Assembly (NCBI RefSeq): GCF_003369795.1
Contig: NZ_CP026730.1
Location: forward strand, 2,418,001 to 2,482,000
DNA from: Streptomyces sp. CB09001
Lineage (GTDB): Bacteria > Actinomycetota > Actinomycetes > Streptomycetales > Streptomycetaceae
Direction of reading: 5' to 3'
DNA: 64,000 nt
Below, one piece after another: positions 1-6,603 of this stretch. The notes below the pieces were generated by a model. That model saw only the letters and a list, made by a program, of their open reading frames with translations. It was not told where the DNA came from and did not search any database. The position numbers and the translations under genes were made by a program. Positions within the stretch are counted from its first letter, which is position 1; the number at the start of each line of letters is the position of its first letter.

Positions 1-329
1 GGGGTGGCCACGGCGCCGGAGAGCACCATGATCGTGATCAGCAGGCCGATCATGACGAGAGCCGCCCACAGGGGGACGGTGGGTGGCCCGACCAGCGCGA
101 GCAGCACCGAGGTCACCCCGGCCACCAGCAGTCCGGGAGCGAGCACCTTCCAGAACATGTTGTTGTGAGCGGCCATGTACGACTCGGACGCGCCGTCCCG
201 CATCCGGGCCACCATCGGGTAGTCCATCAGCTGCAGCGTCCAGACGAATCCGGTGGTGTAGAGGACCGCCAGGGTCTGCAGGAGCACAAGGCCCGCGCCC
301 GGTCCGCGTGTTGCGGCGAGCTGGGTCAT
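1..329 (-). CDS. Small multi-pass membrane protein, 3' part beyond window
   Basis: This reading frame runs off the left edge, so only the first 109 codons are visible. It starts at the ATG at 329-327, which overlaps the TGA of the upstream TetR gene (ATGA), so the two are translationally coupled. The visible part begins MTQLAATRGPGAG and contains three hydrophobic stretches (about residues 12-32, 62-80 and 86-105). Between the first two lies a polar segment with the motif DYPMVARM and an AHNNMFW element. I do not recognise the family with certainty; it resembles small four-helix membrane proteins of unknown function common in actinomycetes. It is the last visible gene of a minus-strand run ABM monooxygenase, MBL hydrolase, TetR, membrane protein, and may be the target of the TetR. 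Confidence 0.6.
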   Translation of the reverse strand, partial: MTQLAATRGPGAGLVLLQTLAVLYTTGFVWTLQLMDYPMVARMRDGASESYMAAHNNMFWKVLAPGLLVAGVTSVLLALVGPPTVPLWAALVMIGLLITIMVLSGAVAT

Positions 330-1030
330 GGTCGTCCTCCGGGCTCGGTGGGGCGGCACGGCTCCGGCAACGCGTGCCACAGGGCTCGCAGTTCCCTCCA
401 GTCCGGGGCGGGGAAGACGGGCCCCGCCGGTTCCGGGTCCGGTCCGGACCGCATTCCGTGGAGAGCCATCTGGAGGTAGCGGAACCTGAGTTGCCGGGCC
501 CGGTCGGGCGGGGCGGGCAGTTTCGCCTTCAGGTGGACCAGGAGCAGCACCAGGTCGGCCGAGCCGATGTCGGCTCTGAGGGACCCCTCGTCCCTGGCCC
601 GTGCCACGATCGGCTCCACGGCGTCGTGCAGCCGGGTGGTGGCCGCTTCGACCCCGTGGGTGGCCGGCAGCACGCCGCCGATGAGCGGGAGCAGCGTACC
701 GGCGCTGGACGAGACGGCGTCGTTCATGAAGCGGACCAGGGCGCTCCAGCCGTTCGGCTGCTCCAGCGCGGCGGCCTGCGCGACCTTCGTGAGGTGCTCC
801 ATTCCCACGATGCGCAGATGCTGGGCCAGCTCCTCCTTTCCCCGGTATCTGCGGTAGAGACTCCCCATCCCCAACCCCGCCCGCCGGGCGATCTCGGTCA
901 CCGAGGCGTTCCAGCCGAGCTCCGCGAACGCCTGGTGGGCCGCCATGAGCACGCGTTCGTCGTTGCGGTCGGCCTCGCGCCGGCGGCCGCGCGGGCGGCG
1001 CGCGCCGGCCGGGGGCGAGGACGGCGTCAT
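326..1030 (-). CDS. TetR/AcrR family transcriptional regulator
   Basis: A 234-residue TetR-type repressor. The N-terminal helix-turn-helix is clear (about residues 25-70: RVLMAAHQAFAELGWN, then VTEIARRAGLGMGSLYRRY followed by KEEL), with a helical ligand-binding C-terminal half. I chose the ATG at 1030 because a strong GGAGAGGAGG lies just upstream. An alternative ATG at 1087 overlaps the stop of the hydrolase gene as ATGA but has no visible ribosome binding site. The last codons overlap the start of the membrane-protein gene. Its place inside the monooxygenase-hydrolase operon suggests local control; the ligand is unknown. Confidence 0.85.
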   Translation of the reverse strand: MTPSSPPAGARRPRGRRREADRNDERVLMAAHQAFAELGWNASVTEIARRAGLGMGSLYRRYRGKEELAQHLRIVGMEHLTKVAQAAALEQPNGWSALVRFMNDAVSSSAGTLLPLIGGVLPATHGVEAATTRLHDAVEPIVARARDEGSLRADIGSADLVLLLVHLKAKLPAPPDRARQLRFRYLQMALHGMRSGPDPEPAGPVFPAPDWRELRALWHALPEPCRPTEPGGRP

Positions 1031-1083
1031 GGCCTCGTTCCTCCTCTCCTCGTCCGGGCGCGTCGCGTCGCTCGGTGCGGCGC

Positions 1084-2010
1084 TCATGCGGAGCAGGTCG
1101 GACGGGAGCCGTGGAATTCGATCATCTCGCCGAAGGCGGCCGTCACGTCGAGCGGAGCAGCGGGCGGTGTTCCCCGTTCCTCGGCGTAGGCGCGGGTCAG
1201 GTTGCCCACGATCCGTTCGCCGTCGAGCAGGTGACCGTACGGTCCGAGGCCCACCGACCTCGCGACCGCCAACGGCTCGGCCCCGTCCGCCAGGCCCTGC
1301 CGGGCGAGGTCCCGCACCCAGCGGACGTAGCCGGCGTTCAGGTCCAGCAGTTCCGGCCCGCCGACCGGCCCGTGTCCCGGCACGACGTGCAGCGGTTCCA
1401 GGGCCCGCAGCTGGTCGAGCACCCGCAGGCTGCCCTCGATCGATCCCATCAGGACGAAGGGAGTGGCGCCGGAGAAGACGAGGTCCCCTGCGAACAGCAC
1501 CCGCTGGTCGGGCAGCCATACGACCGCGTCCCCCGCCGTGTGGCCGGGCCCCAGGTGCAGCAGTTCGACGCGGCGGCCGGTACCGGGGACGACCAGGTGG
1601 TCCTTGAAGACGACATCGGGCACACCGGCTTCGACGTGTCCCCACGTGACCTCGGGCCACAGCCCTCGCAGCGCCGTTCCGTACTCGGCCATCTCCGCCG
1701 CCGCCTTTTCCTGGGCCACCACCGTCGCGTCCGGGAAGAGGTGGTTGCCGAAGGTGTGGTCGCCGTGGGAGTGCGTGTTGACGAGGATGTCGACGGGCCG
1801 GGAATCGAGAGCGCGGACGGTGTCCCGCAGCAGCGCGGCCCGCTTCTCGGTGGCGGCGGTGTCGATGAGCAGGGGCCCGGAACTCCCCAGGACCAGTCCG
1901 GCGTTGTTCAGGCACCAGCCGCCGTCCGGCTGCAGATAGGCGTAGACGGATTCCTCGATCTCCCGTAACGCGTACACGGGTGTGGCGGGGGCGTCTCGAA
2001 CGTCGGGCAT
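1084..2010 (-). CDS. Metallo-beta-lactamase-fold hydrolase with a TTA codon
   Basis: A 308-residue MBL-fold enzyme. The zinc-binding HxHxDH motif is seen as NTHSHGDHTFGN near residue 80, and further metal-site elements follow (HLGPGHTAGDAV, LFAGDLVF, VVPGHGPVG). The fold covers glyoxalase II-like hydrolases, thioesterases and polyketide-associated lactamase-like cyclases/thioesterases. The substrate cannot be read from sequence. The ATG at 2010 follows an AGGAGG and lies one base after the stop of the ABM monooxygenase gene, so the two are coupled. Codon 15 (1968-1966) is TTA, the rare leucine codon read by bldA tRNA in Streptomyces, which suggests developmental control. Neighbours (SARP, exporter, ABM protein) point to secondary metabolism. 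Confidence 0.85.
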   Translation of the reverse strand: MPDVRDAPATPVYALREIEESVYAYLQPDGGWCLNNAGLVLGSSGPLLIDTAATEKRAALLRDTVRALDSRPVDILVNTHSHGDHTFGNHLFPDATVVAQEKAAAEMAEYGTALRGLWPEVTWGHVEAGVPDVVFKDHLVVPGTGRRVELLHLGPGHTAGDAVVWLPDQRVLFAGDLVFSGATPFVLMGSIEGSLRVLDQLRALEPLHVVPGHGPVGGPELLDLNAGYVRWVRDLARQGLADGAEPLAVARSVGLGPYGHLLDGERIVGNLTRAYAEERGTPPAAPLDVTAAFGEMIEFHGSRPTCSA

Positions 2011-2011
2011 G

Positions 2012-2311
2012 TCAGGCCTCCTGTCGTGAAGCGTCGAGGACGGGGCGGCAGATCTGCGGTACGGCCGTCGCCGACCGCATCAGGGTGCGAACGCGCCGCG
2101 AGACCTCCGGGTGGGCGAGCGCGGCCCGCAGGGACCGCTCGTCGGTCCACTCGGCGACGTTGATGTAGGTCGTCGGCGTGCTCTCGGACCGGACCAGCCT
2201 GTGGCGGCCGAACCCGCCCTGCCGTCTCATGACCTCGGAGACCGCGCAAAAGGCGCGTTCAAAATTCTCCTCCGAGTCGTTAATTTCGAACACATTCACA
2301 AGAACGATCAT
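2012..2311 (-). CDS. Antibiotic biosynthesis monooxygenase (ABM) domain protein
   Basis: A 99-residue protein of the ABM/dimeric alpha-beta barrel type. It shows the strand MIVLVNVFEIN, a helical segment with FERAFCAVSEVM, then RHRLVRSE and the TYINVAEWTDERSLRAAL pattern typical of this fold. Family members include cofactor-independent quinone-forming monooxygenases of aromatic polyketide pathways, such as ActVA-Orf6 and TcmH, but also heme-degrading and stress proteins. The start at 2311 follows GGAGG; an upstream in-frame ATG at 2335 has no better site. It is first in the minus-strand operon and is divergent from the SARP gene, sharing an intergenic region of about 215 bp. An oxidative tailoring role is inference from context. 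Confidence 0.75.
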   Translation of the reverse strand: MIVLVNVFEINDSEENFERAFCAVSEVMRRQGGFGRHRLVRSESTPTTYINVAEWTDERSLRAALAHPEVSRRVRTLMRSATAVPQICRPVLDASRQEA

Positions 2312-2386
2312 TACAATCCTCCACTCCTCGGGCATGAAATGACCCCGTGAGCTAGGTCACTGCGGACCAAAACCCTCCGATAAAGA

Positions 2387-2414
2387 TTGACGGTTGACGC
2401 GTTAACTGTAGACT
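2387..2414 (+). promoter_or_regulatory. Putative SARP promoter with TTGACG repeat and imperfect palindrome
   Basis: The divergent region between the ABM gene and the SARP gene is notably AT-rich for this genome. TTGACG occurs twice with a 7-base step (2387-2392 and 2394-2399). The first copy is 16 bases from TAGACT (2409-2414), a plausible -35/-10 pair for the SARP. Overlapping it, GTTGACGCGTTAAC (2393-2406) is a 14-base palindrome with one mismatched pair, a possible repressor site. Confidence 0.4.
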
Positions 2415-2525
2415 CGACCCATGATCTGATCACGAGTGACCACTTCGGCGATTCACATCATCTCCGCACCCTTCACAACAACAAGGGAGCGGTGCGTTCT
2501 GACTACTCATCTCTGGGGGGAGAGT

Positions 2526-3347
2526 ATGGAAATCGGTATTCTGGGACCGCTCACCGTTCACTCGGGGGACCGGGAAGCGGCGCCCAGCGCACCGAAGCCG
2601 AGGCAGCTGCTGGCGATGCTCGCGGTCCGTGCGGGCCAGGCGATTGCCATGGATCTGCTCGTGGACGAGCTGTGGGAGAGCAGCCCGCCCCGTTCGGCGG
2701 TGACCGCCGTGCAGACCTACATCGTGACCCTGCGGCGGTCCATCGCCGAGAGCTTACGGATCACCACGGACGAAGCGGCCGACAAGGTCCTGCAGTACAC
2801 GGGGTGGGGCTATCGGCTGCAGCCGGGCCAGGGCGCCCATGACGCCCTCGTCTTCACCCGGTACGCCGCACAGGGGCAGCAGGCGCTCGTCGAGGGCGAC
2901 TACGGCAGGGCGTCGCTGCTCCTGCGCCGGGGCCTGAGCATGTGGCGGGGTCCCGCCCTGGCCGACGTGCCGGTCGGCACCCAGCTGCTCGCCCACCGCA
3001 CCTCCCTGGACGAGCGCCGCATGTCCGCCGTCGAACAGCGGATAGAGGCCGATCTCCAGATGGGCCTGCACCAGGAACTGGTCGGTGAGCTTTCCGGGCT
3101 CTGTATTCAGCACCCACTCCATGAAAACATGCACTCCCTGCTCATGGTTTCCCTGTATCGCGCGGGCCGGCCCAGAAAATCTCTGGAAACTTTTCAAAAG
3201 CTTCGACAAAATCTCAGGGCCGAACTCGGAATGGATCCGTCCGGCAGAACGAAGGCCATTCATCACGCGATCCTCTCCGGAGACGCCGACGGTGACTCGA
3301 ACCTGTTTCGCCGCGGGGCGGCACCTCTGAAGCTGGCCGCCGACTGA
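2526..3347 (+). CDS. SARP-family pathway-specific activator with a TTA codon
   Basis: A 273-residue Streptomyces antibiotic regulatory protein. It has an OmpR-like winged helix at the N-terminus (MEIGILGPLTV, PKPRQLLAMLAVRAGQ, LVDELWESSPPRSAVTAVQTYIVTLR) followed by the bacterial transcriptional activation (BTAD) helical domain (about 95-250, with YGRASLLLRRGLSMWRGPALAD and AGRPRKSLETFQKLR). The length fits the small ActII-ORF4 class. The ATG at 2526 follows GGGGGGAG. Codon 77 (2754-2756) is TTA, as in several bldA-dependent SARPs. SARPs activate biosynthetic operons by binding direct repeats overlapping the -35 region. A strong hairpin terminator lies downstream. Its target cluster probably includes the neighbouring genes and extends left of the window. 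Confidence 0.92.
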   Translation: MEIGILGPLTVHSGDREAAPSAPKPRQLLAMLAVRAGQAIAMDLLVDELWESSPPRSAVTAVQTYIVTLRRSIAESLRITTDEAADKVLQYTGWGYRLQPGQGAHDALVFTRYAAQGQQALVEGDYGRASLLLRRGLSMWRGPALADVPVGTQLLAHRTSLDERRMSAVEQRIEADLQMGLHQELVGELSGLCIQHPLHENMHSLLMVSLYRAGRPRKSLETFQKLRQNLRAELGMDPSGRTKAIHHAILSGDADGDSNLFRRGAAPLKLAAD

Positions 3348-3381
3348 AGCCTGCCGTCGGATCCGCCACTCCGTTTCCCCG

Positions 3382-3420
3382 CCGCACGCCGGACAGGCTG
3401 GCCGCCTGTCCGGCGTGCGG
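3382..3420. terminator. Bidirectional terminator hairpin between SARP and exporter genes
   Basis: A perfect 16-bp inverted repeat (CCGCACGCCGGACAGG and its complement) around a 7-base loop, between the convergent stops of the SARP and MFS genes. There is no U-run, as is usual in Streptomyces. Confidence 0.75.
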
Positions 3421-3457
3421 CGTGTTCCGGGCGGCACGCCGCACCGGCCGGCGGGGG

Positions 3458-4906
3458 TCAGACCGCGGCGTGTTCGGGAACCGGAACGGTTTCGTCGCCG
3501 GACCCGGCCGCCGCCCGCCGGCCCGGCAGGAACGCCGCGGTGACCGCTCCGAGGGCGACCAGGGGGAAGCCCAGCCAGAGTGCGTAGTGCAGTCCGTCCG
3601 CGAAGTGCTCCGGGGTGTCGTACCCGCCGTGTGCCGTGAAGACGGACGCCAGAACCGCGACGCCGAGCACACCGCCCAGCTCGCGGATGGCGTTGTTGGT
3701 GCCGGAGGCGATGCCCTCCTCCGAGCGGGCGACGGACCCCATCACGATGTTTCCGGTCGGGCCGAAGTACAGCCCCATGCCGATGCCGTTGCAGACGAAC
3801 GCGGGCACCAGGGCGCCGTAGGACGTGGTGGAGTCGGCCACCACCGCCAGCCACAGCAGGCCGACGGCCTGGAGGCCGAGTCCGGCCACCAGAATCGGCC
3901 GGCCGCCGATGCGGTCCGAGAGTCCGCCACCCAGTGGTGCGGCGAAGAGCACCATGCCGGTCCAGGTCAGCATCTTGAGCCCGGCGCCCAGGGGGGAACT
4001 GCCCTGGACCGTCTGCAGGTACTGCGTGACCAGGAAGATCGAGCCGAACATCCCGAAGAACATGAACAGCGAGAGGCCGTTGACTACGGAGAAGGTCCGG
4101 CTGCGGAACAGCCGCATGGGCAGCATGGGAGCGGGCGCGCGCCGTTCCCAGGCGAGGAAGCCGGCCAGCAGCACCAGCCCGCCCAGGCCGCTGGCCCAGG
4201 TCTGCGCGGAGGACCAGCCGGCGCTCTGACCGCGCTCGATGGCGAAGACCACGCCCAGCAGCCCCAGGCTGCCCAGAGCCGTTCCCGGCAGGTCCAGACG
4301 GGAGTTGGGACCCCGGCTCTCGGCGAGTCCCCTGCCCACGAAGGCCAGCATGGCCACACCGATCGGCACGTTGATCCAGAAGATCCACTGCCAGGACGCG
4401 GACTCGGTGATGAATCCACCGACGACGGGCCCGCAGGCGACGGCGAGGCCCGCCACGGCGCCCCACACGCCCAGAGCGGCGCCACGCTTCTCCGGCGGGT
4501 GTGCCGCGGACAGTAACGTCAAGGTCAGCGGGAGCACGATGGCCGCCCCCAGCCCCTGGATGGCACGGGCCGCCACCAGGACCCCGATCCCCGACGACAT
4601 GGCGGCCACCGCCGACGCCGCGGTGAACAGCGCGAGGCCGATACCGAACAGCCGGCGTCGTCCGAAGCGGTCCGCCACCGCGGCGGCCGTGAGCAGCAGT
4701 ACGGCGAAGGTCAGCGTGTAGGCGTTCACCACCCACTCGAGACCCTGGACGTCCGTGTGCAGGTCCTCCCGGATCTTGGGCAGGGCGGTGGTGACCACCA
4801 GTTGGTCCAAGGAGACCATGAACGCGGCGATCGACGTGATGGCCATGGTGGGGCCCGCGCGTCCAATGGTGTCCGGATGTGCTGCTGTGGCCGTTGATTT
4901 GGCCAT
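3458..4906 (-). CDS. DHA2-type MFS drug exporter (14 TMS) with a TTA codon
   Basis: A 482-residue proton-coupled efflux protein of the EmrB/QacA class. It has about 14 hydrophobic segments, motif A after TMS2 (VADRFGRRRLFG), and motif C in TMS5 (GVWGAVAGLAVACGPVVGGF). The first segment carries the D1-like SLDQLVVTTALP element. Members export drugs, dyes and self-made antibiotics, so this is a likely self-resistance/export pump for the product of the local cluster. Codon 131 (4516-4514) is TTA. The gene is divergent from a MarR gene, with a palindrome between them, a classic repressor-exporter pair. The start at 4906 follows AAGGAG at a rather long spacing. Confidence 0.9.
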   Translation of the reverse strand: MAKSTATAAHPDTIGRAGPTMAITSIAAFMVSLDQLVVTTALPKIREDLHTDVQGLEWVVNAYTLTFAVLLLTAAAVADRFGRRRLFGIGLALFTAASAVAAMSSGIGVLVAARAIQGLGAAIVLPLTLTLLSAAHPPEKRGAALGVWGAVAGLAVACGPVVGGFITESASWQWIFWINVPIGVAMLAFVGRGLAESRGPNSRLDLPGTALGSLGLLGVVFAIERGQSAGWSSAQTWASGLGGLVLLAGFLAWERRAPAPMLPMRLFRSRTFSVVNGLSLFMFFGMFGSIFLVTQYLQTVQGSSPLGAGLKMLTWTGMVLFAAPLGGGLSDRIGGRPILVAGLGLQAVGLLWLAVVADSTTSYGALVPAFVCNGIGMGLYFGPTGNIVMGSVARSEEGIASGTNNAIRELGGVLGVAVLASVFTAHGGYDTPEHFADGLHYALWLGFPLVALGAVTAAFLPGRRAAAGSGDETVPVPEHAAV

Positions 4907-5041
4907 GACTGTCCGACTCCTTAAAGAGGGGCGGCTGAGAACGGGCGGCGGCCGGCTTCCGGCTCCGGGGAGCGGCAGCTCTGTTCACCGATGTACGAAT
5001 CTTGCGAGCGCCCGTGACACGGAAGGCTCCCGCGTGAAACA

Positions 5042-5055
5042 GTTAGCTAGGAAAC
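5042..5055. promoter_or_regulatory. Candidate MarR operator between exporter and marR
   Basis: The 14-base dyad GTTAGCTAGGAAAC has the symmetric core GTT..CTAG..AAC. It lies 36 bases before the MarR start and 136 bases upstream of the exporter start. MarR dimers typically bind such AT-containing palindromes in shared divergent promoters. This assignment is inference. Confidence 0.4.
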
Positions 5056-5090
5056 CTTCCGGGGGCGACACTAGATGGAGGATGGTTAGC

Positions 5091-5726
5091 ATGTCAACCG
5101 TAGAAGGCTCCCCCTCGGGAGCGGTCCCGCCGGAGGTGCTGCGCCCCGGTTTCCAGGCCTGGCTCTCGCTGGTCCACACCTACGGCTCCGTCGCCAAGGT
5201 CCTCGACCGTCGCCTCACGCGCGACCTGGAGATGTCCCTGGCCTGGTTCGAAGTGCTGACGCTGCTCCTCACCGCGGCCGACGGCCGACGCCGCATGCTG
5301 GAGCTGTCCCAGTTGCTGGTGGTCTCCAAGGCGAGCGTGAGCAAGCTCGTCGACCGCATGGAGCGAGCGGGACTGGTACGCAGGGAGACGACGGAGCAGG
5401 ACCGCAGAGCGGTCTACGCCGTGATCACGCCGAGCGGTGAGGAAGCGATCAGGAAGGCCCTTCCGCTGCAGATCGCCAACGTGGACGAGTGCTTCTCCGG
5501 CCTCCTCGACGAACAGGACATGGACGATCTGGTCCGGATCCTCGGCAAAGTGATCTCTCACTACGAGGGCGTGGGACCGTCCACCCCCAGCACCCCGAGT
5601 TCGGCGCTGCTCAACGCCGAGGCTCCGGCCGCGGACCGGCCGGTGCCGGCCGGATCACCAGCGGACGGCGCCGATGTCGAGAGGAAGGGCAGGCCGGCCC
5701 CGCATCCGCTGCGCAAGCGCCAGTAG
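5091..5726 (+). CDS. MarR family transcriptional regulator
   Basis: A 211-residue winged-helix repressor. The MarR core spans about residues 15-150: dimerisation helices, then LLVVSKASVSKLVDRMERAGLVRRE (recognition helix and wing) with the DRR motif in TEQDRRAVYAVITPSGEEA. A Pro/Ala-rich C-terminal tail of about 50 residues (SPADGADVERKGRP) is longer than usual, and its last 72 bases overlap the 3' end of the convergent MBL gene. The start at 5091 is supported by GGAGG nine bases upstream; an ATG at 5082 overlaps that site. It is divergent from the exporter it most likely controls. Confidence 0.88.
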   Translation: MSTVEGSPSGAVPPEVLRPGFQAWLSLVHTYGSVAKVLDRRLTRDLEMSLAWFEVLTLLLTAADGRRRMLELSQLLVVSKASVSKLVDRMERAGLVRRETTEQDRRAVYAVITPSGEEAIRKALPLQIANVDECFSGLLDEQDMDDLVRILGKVISHYEGVGPSTPSTPSSALLNAEAPAADRPVPAGSPADGADVERKGRPAPHPLRKRQ

Positions 5727-6551
5727 CCGCGTCGTCATCTCGTCGGCGGGCAGCCGCCGCCGATCGCCGTGGCCGGGCAGCACCCACTCGAAGCGGGCCT
5801 GCGCGGCCATGCGGCGGACCGACTCCAGCAGCTCCTGCCTGGAGTGCCACACCACCGTCTCGAACACCTCCAGGTCCTCCTGGTCGCGGGACCAGTAGAG
5901 GGTGTCGCCGGTGAAGCAGAACCGGTCGTCCACGAGATAGACCGTGCTGCCCGGGGTGTGGCCGGTCACCGGCAGTGCCACCACACCGCGCTGAACCGTC
6001 TCGGGCGCGCTGCCGCGAAGGATCTCCGTGGCGAAGGGCGCCGAGGCCGAGTCGCCTTCGTGGATCCACACCGGCGCCCCGAAGTGCTGTGCGTAGCGGG
6101 CGACATGAGGGACGTGGTCGCGGTGCGTCACCAGGATCCGGGAGACGCCTCCCAGCTCCTCGTACCGCGCGGCGACCGCTCGGCTGAAGCGGGGCGCGTC
6201 GATCAGCAGGTTCCCCTCCGGCCGGCGGACGAAGTACGCGTTGGCGCCGAACGTCTCCTTCGAGTTGTATCCGCACAGGTACACCTCGTCCTCGATCCGC
6301 GAGGGGAGCAGCCCCGTCGGCGCCGTCGCCTCCCGCGGTGGACGCACGGCCGCGACCGGACAGGCCAGGGCCGCCCGCCAGAGGCCGGCCTCCTCGTCGG
6401 CGGTCCGGGGCTGGCGGGTGACGACGGTCGTGCCGTCGCGCTGCGCGGTGTTCCCGGGAGCCAGCTGGCGGGCGACGTCGCAGTCGATGCAGCGGCCGTC
6501 GACTCGCCAGAGCCCGGCGTCCGCCGGCCCGGTGGTGGCGGAATCCGTCAT
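5655..6551 (-). CDS. Ferredoxin-like/metallo-beta-lactamase fusion hydrolase
   Basis: A 298-residue protein. The N-terminal 75 residues carry cysteines in a ferredoxin-like context (GRCIDCDVARQLAP and later LACPVAAVRPP), and the remainder is an MBL fold (NAYFVRRPEGNLLIDAPRF, VTHRDHVPHVARY, PVTGHTPGSTVYLV, FTGDTLYW, VLPGHGDRRRL). The metal motif is THRDH..H, not the canonical HxHxDH, a variant I associate with this ferredoxin-MBL family. So few cysteines are present that a complete 4Fe-4S site is uncertain. The function is unknown; a redox-linked hydrolase or thioesterase is possible. The start at 6551 follows AAGGAG. It probably forms an operon with the upstream acyl-CoA ligase gene (52-base gap). 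Confidence 0.8.
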   Translation of the reverse strand: MTDSATTGPADAGLWRVDGRCIDCDVARQLAPGNTAQRDGTTVVTRQPRTADEEAGLWRAALACPVAAVRPPREATAPTGLLPSRIEDEVYLCGYNSKETFGANAYFVRRPEGNLLIDAPRFSRAVAARYEELGGVSRILVTHRDHVPHVARYAQHFGAPVWIHEGDSASAPFATEILRGSAPETVQRGVVALPVTGHTPGSTVYLVDDRFCFTGDTLYWSRDQEDLEVFETVVWHSRQELLESVRRMAAQARFEWVLPGHGDRRRLPADEMTTRLLALAQRMRGRPALPLDIGAVRW

Positions 6552-6603
6552 CGGTCAGTACTCCTTGTCACAGACGTCCGGCGCGCACGTGCGGTTCGAG
6601 CGG

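Noticed and set aside
1085..1087. Alternative TetR start at 1087 overlapping the hydrolase stop
   Set aside because: It lacks a ribosome binding site, whereas the ATG at 1030 has GGAGAGGAGG; kept only as an alternative.
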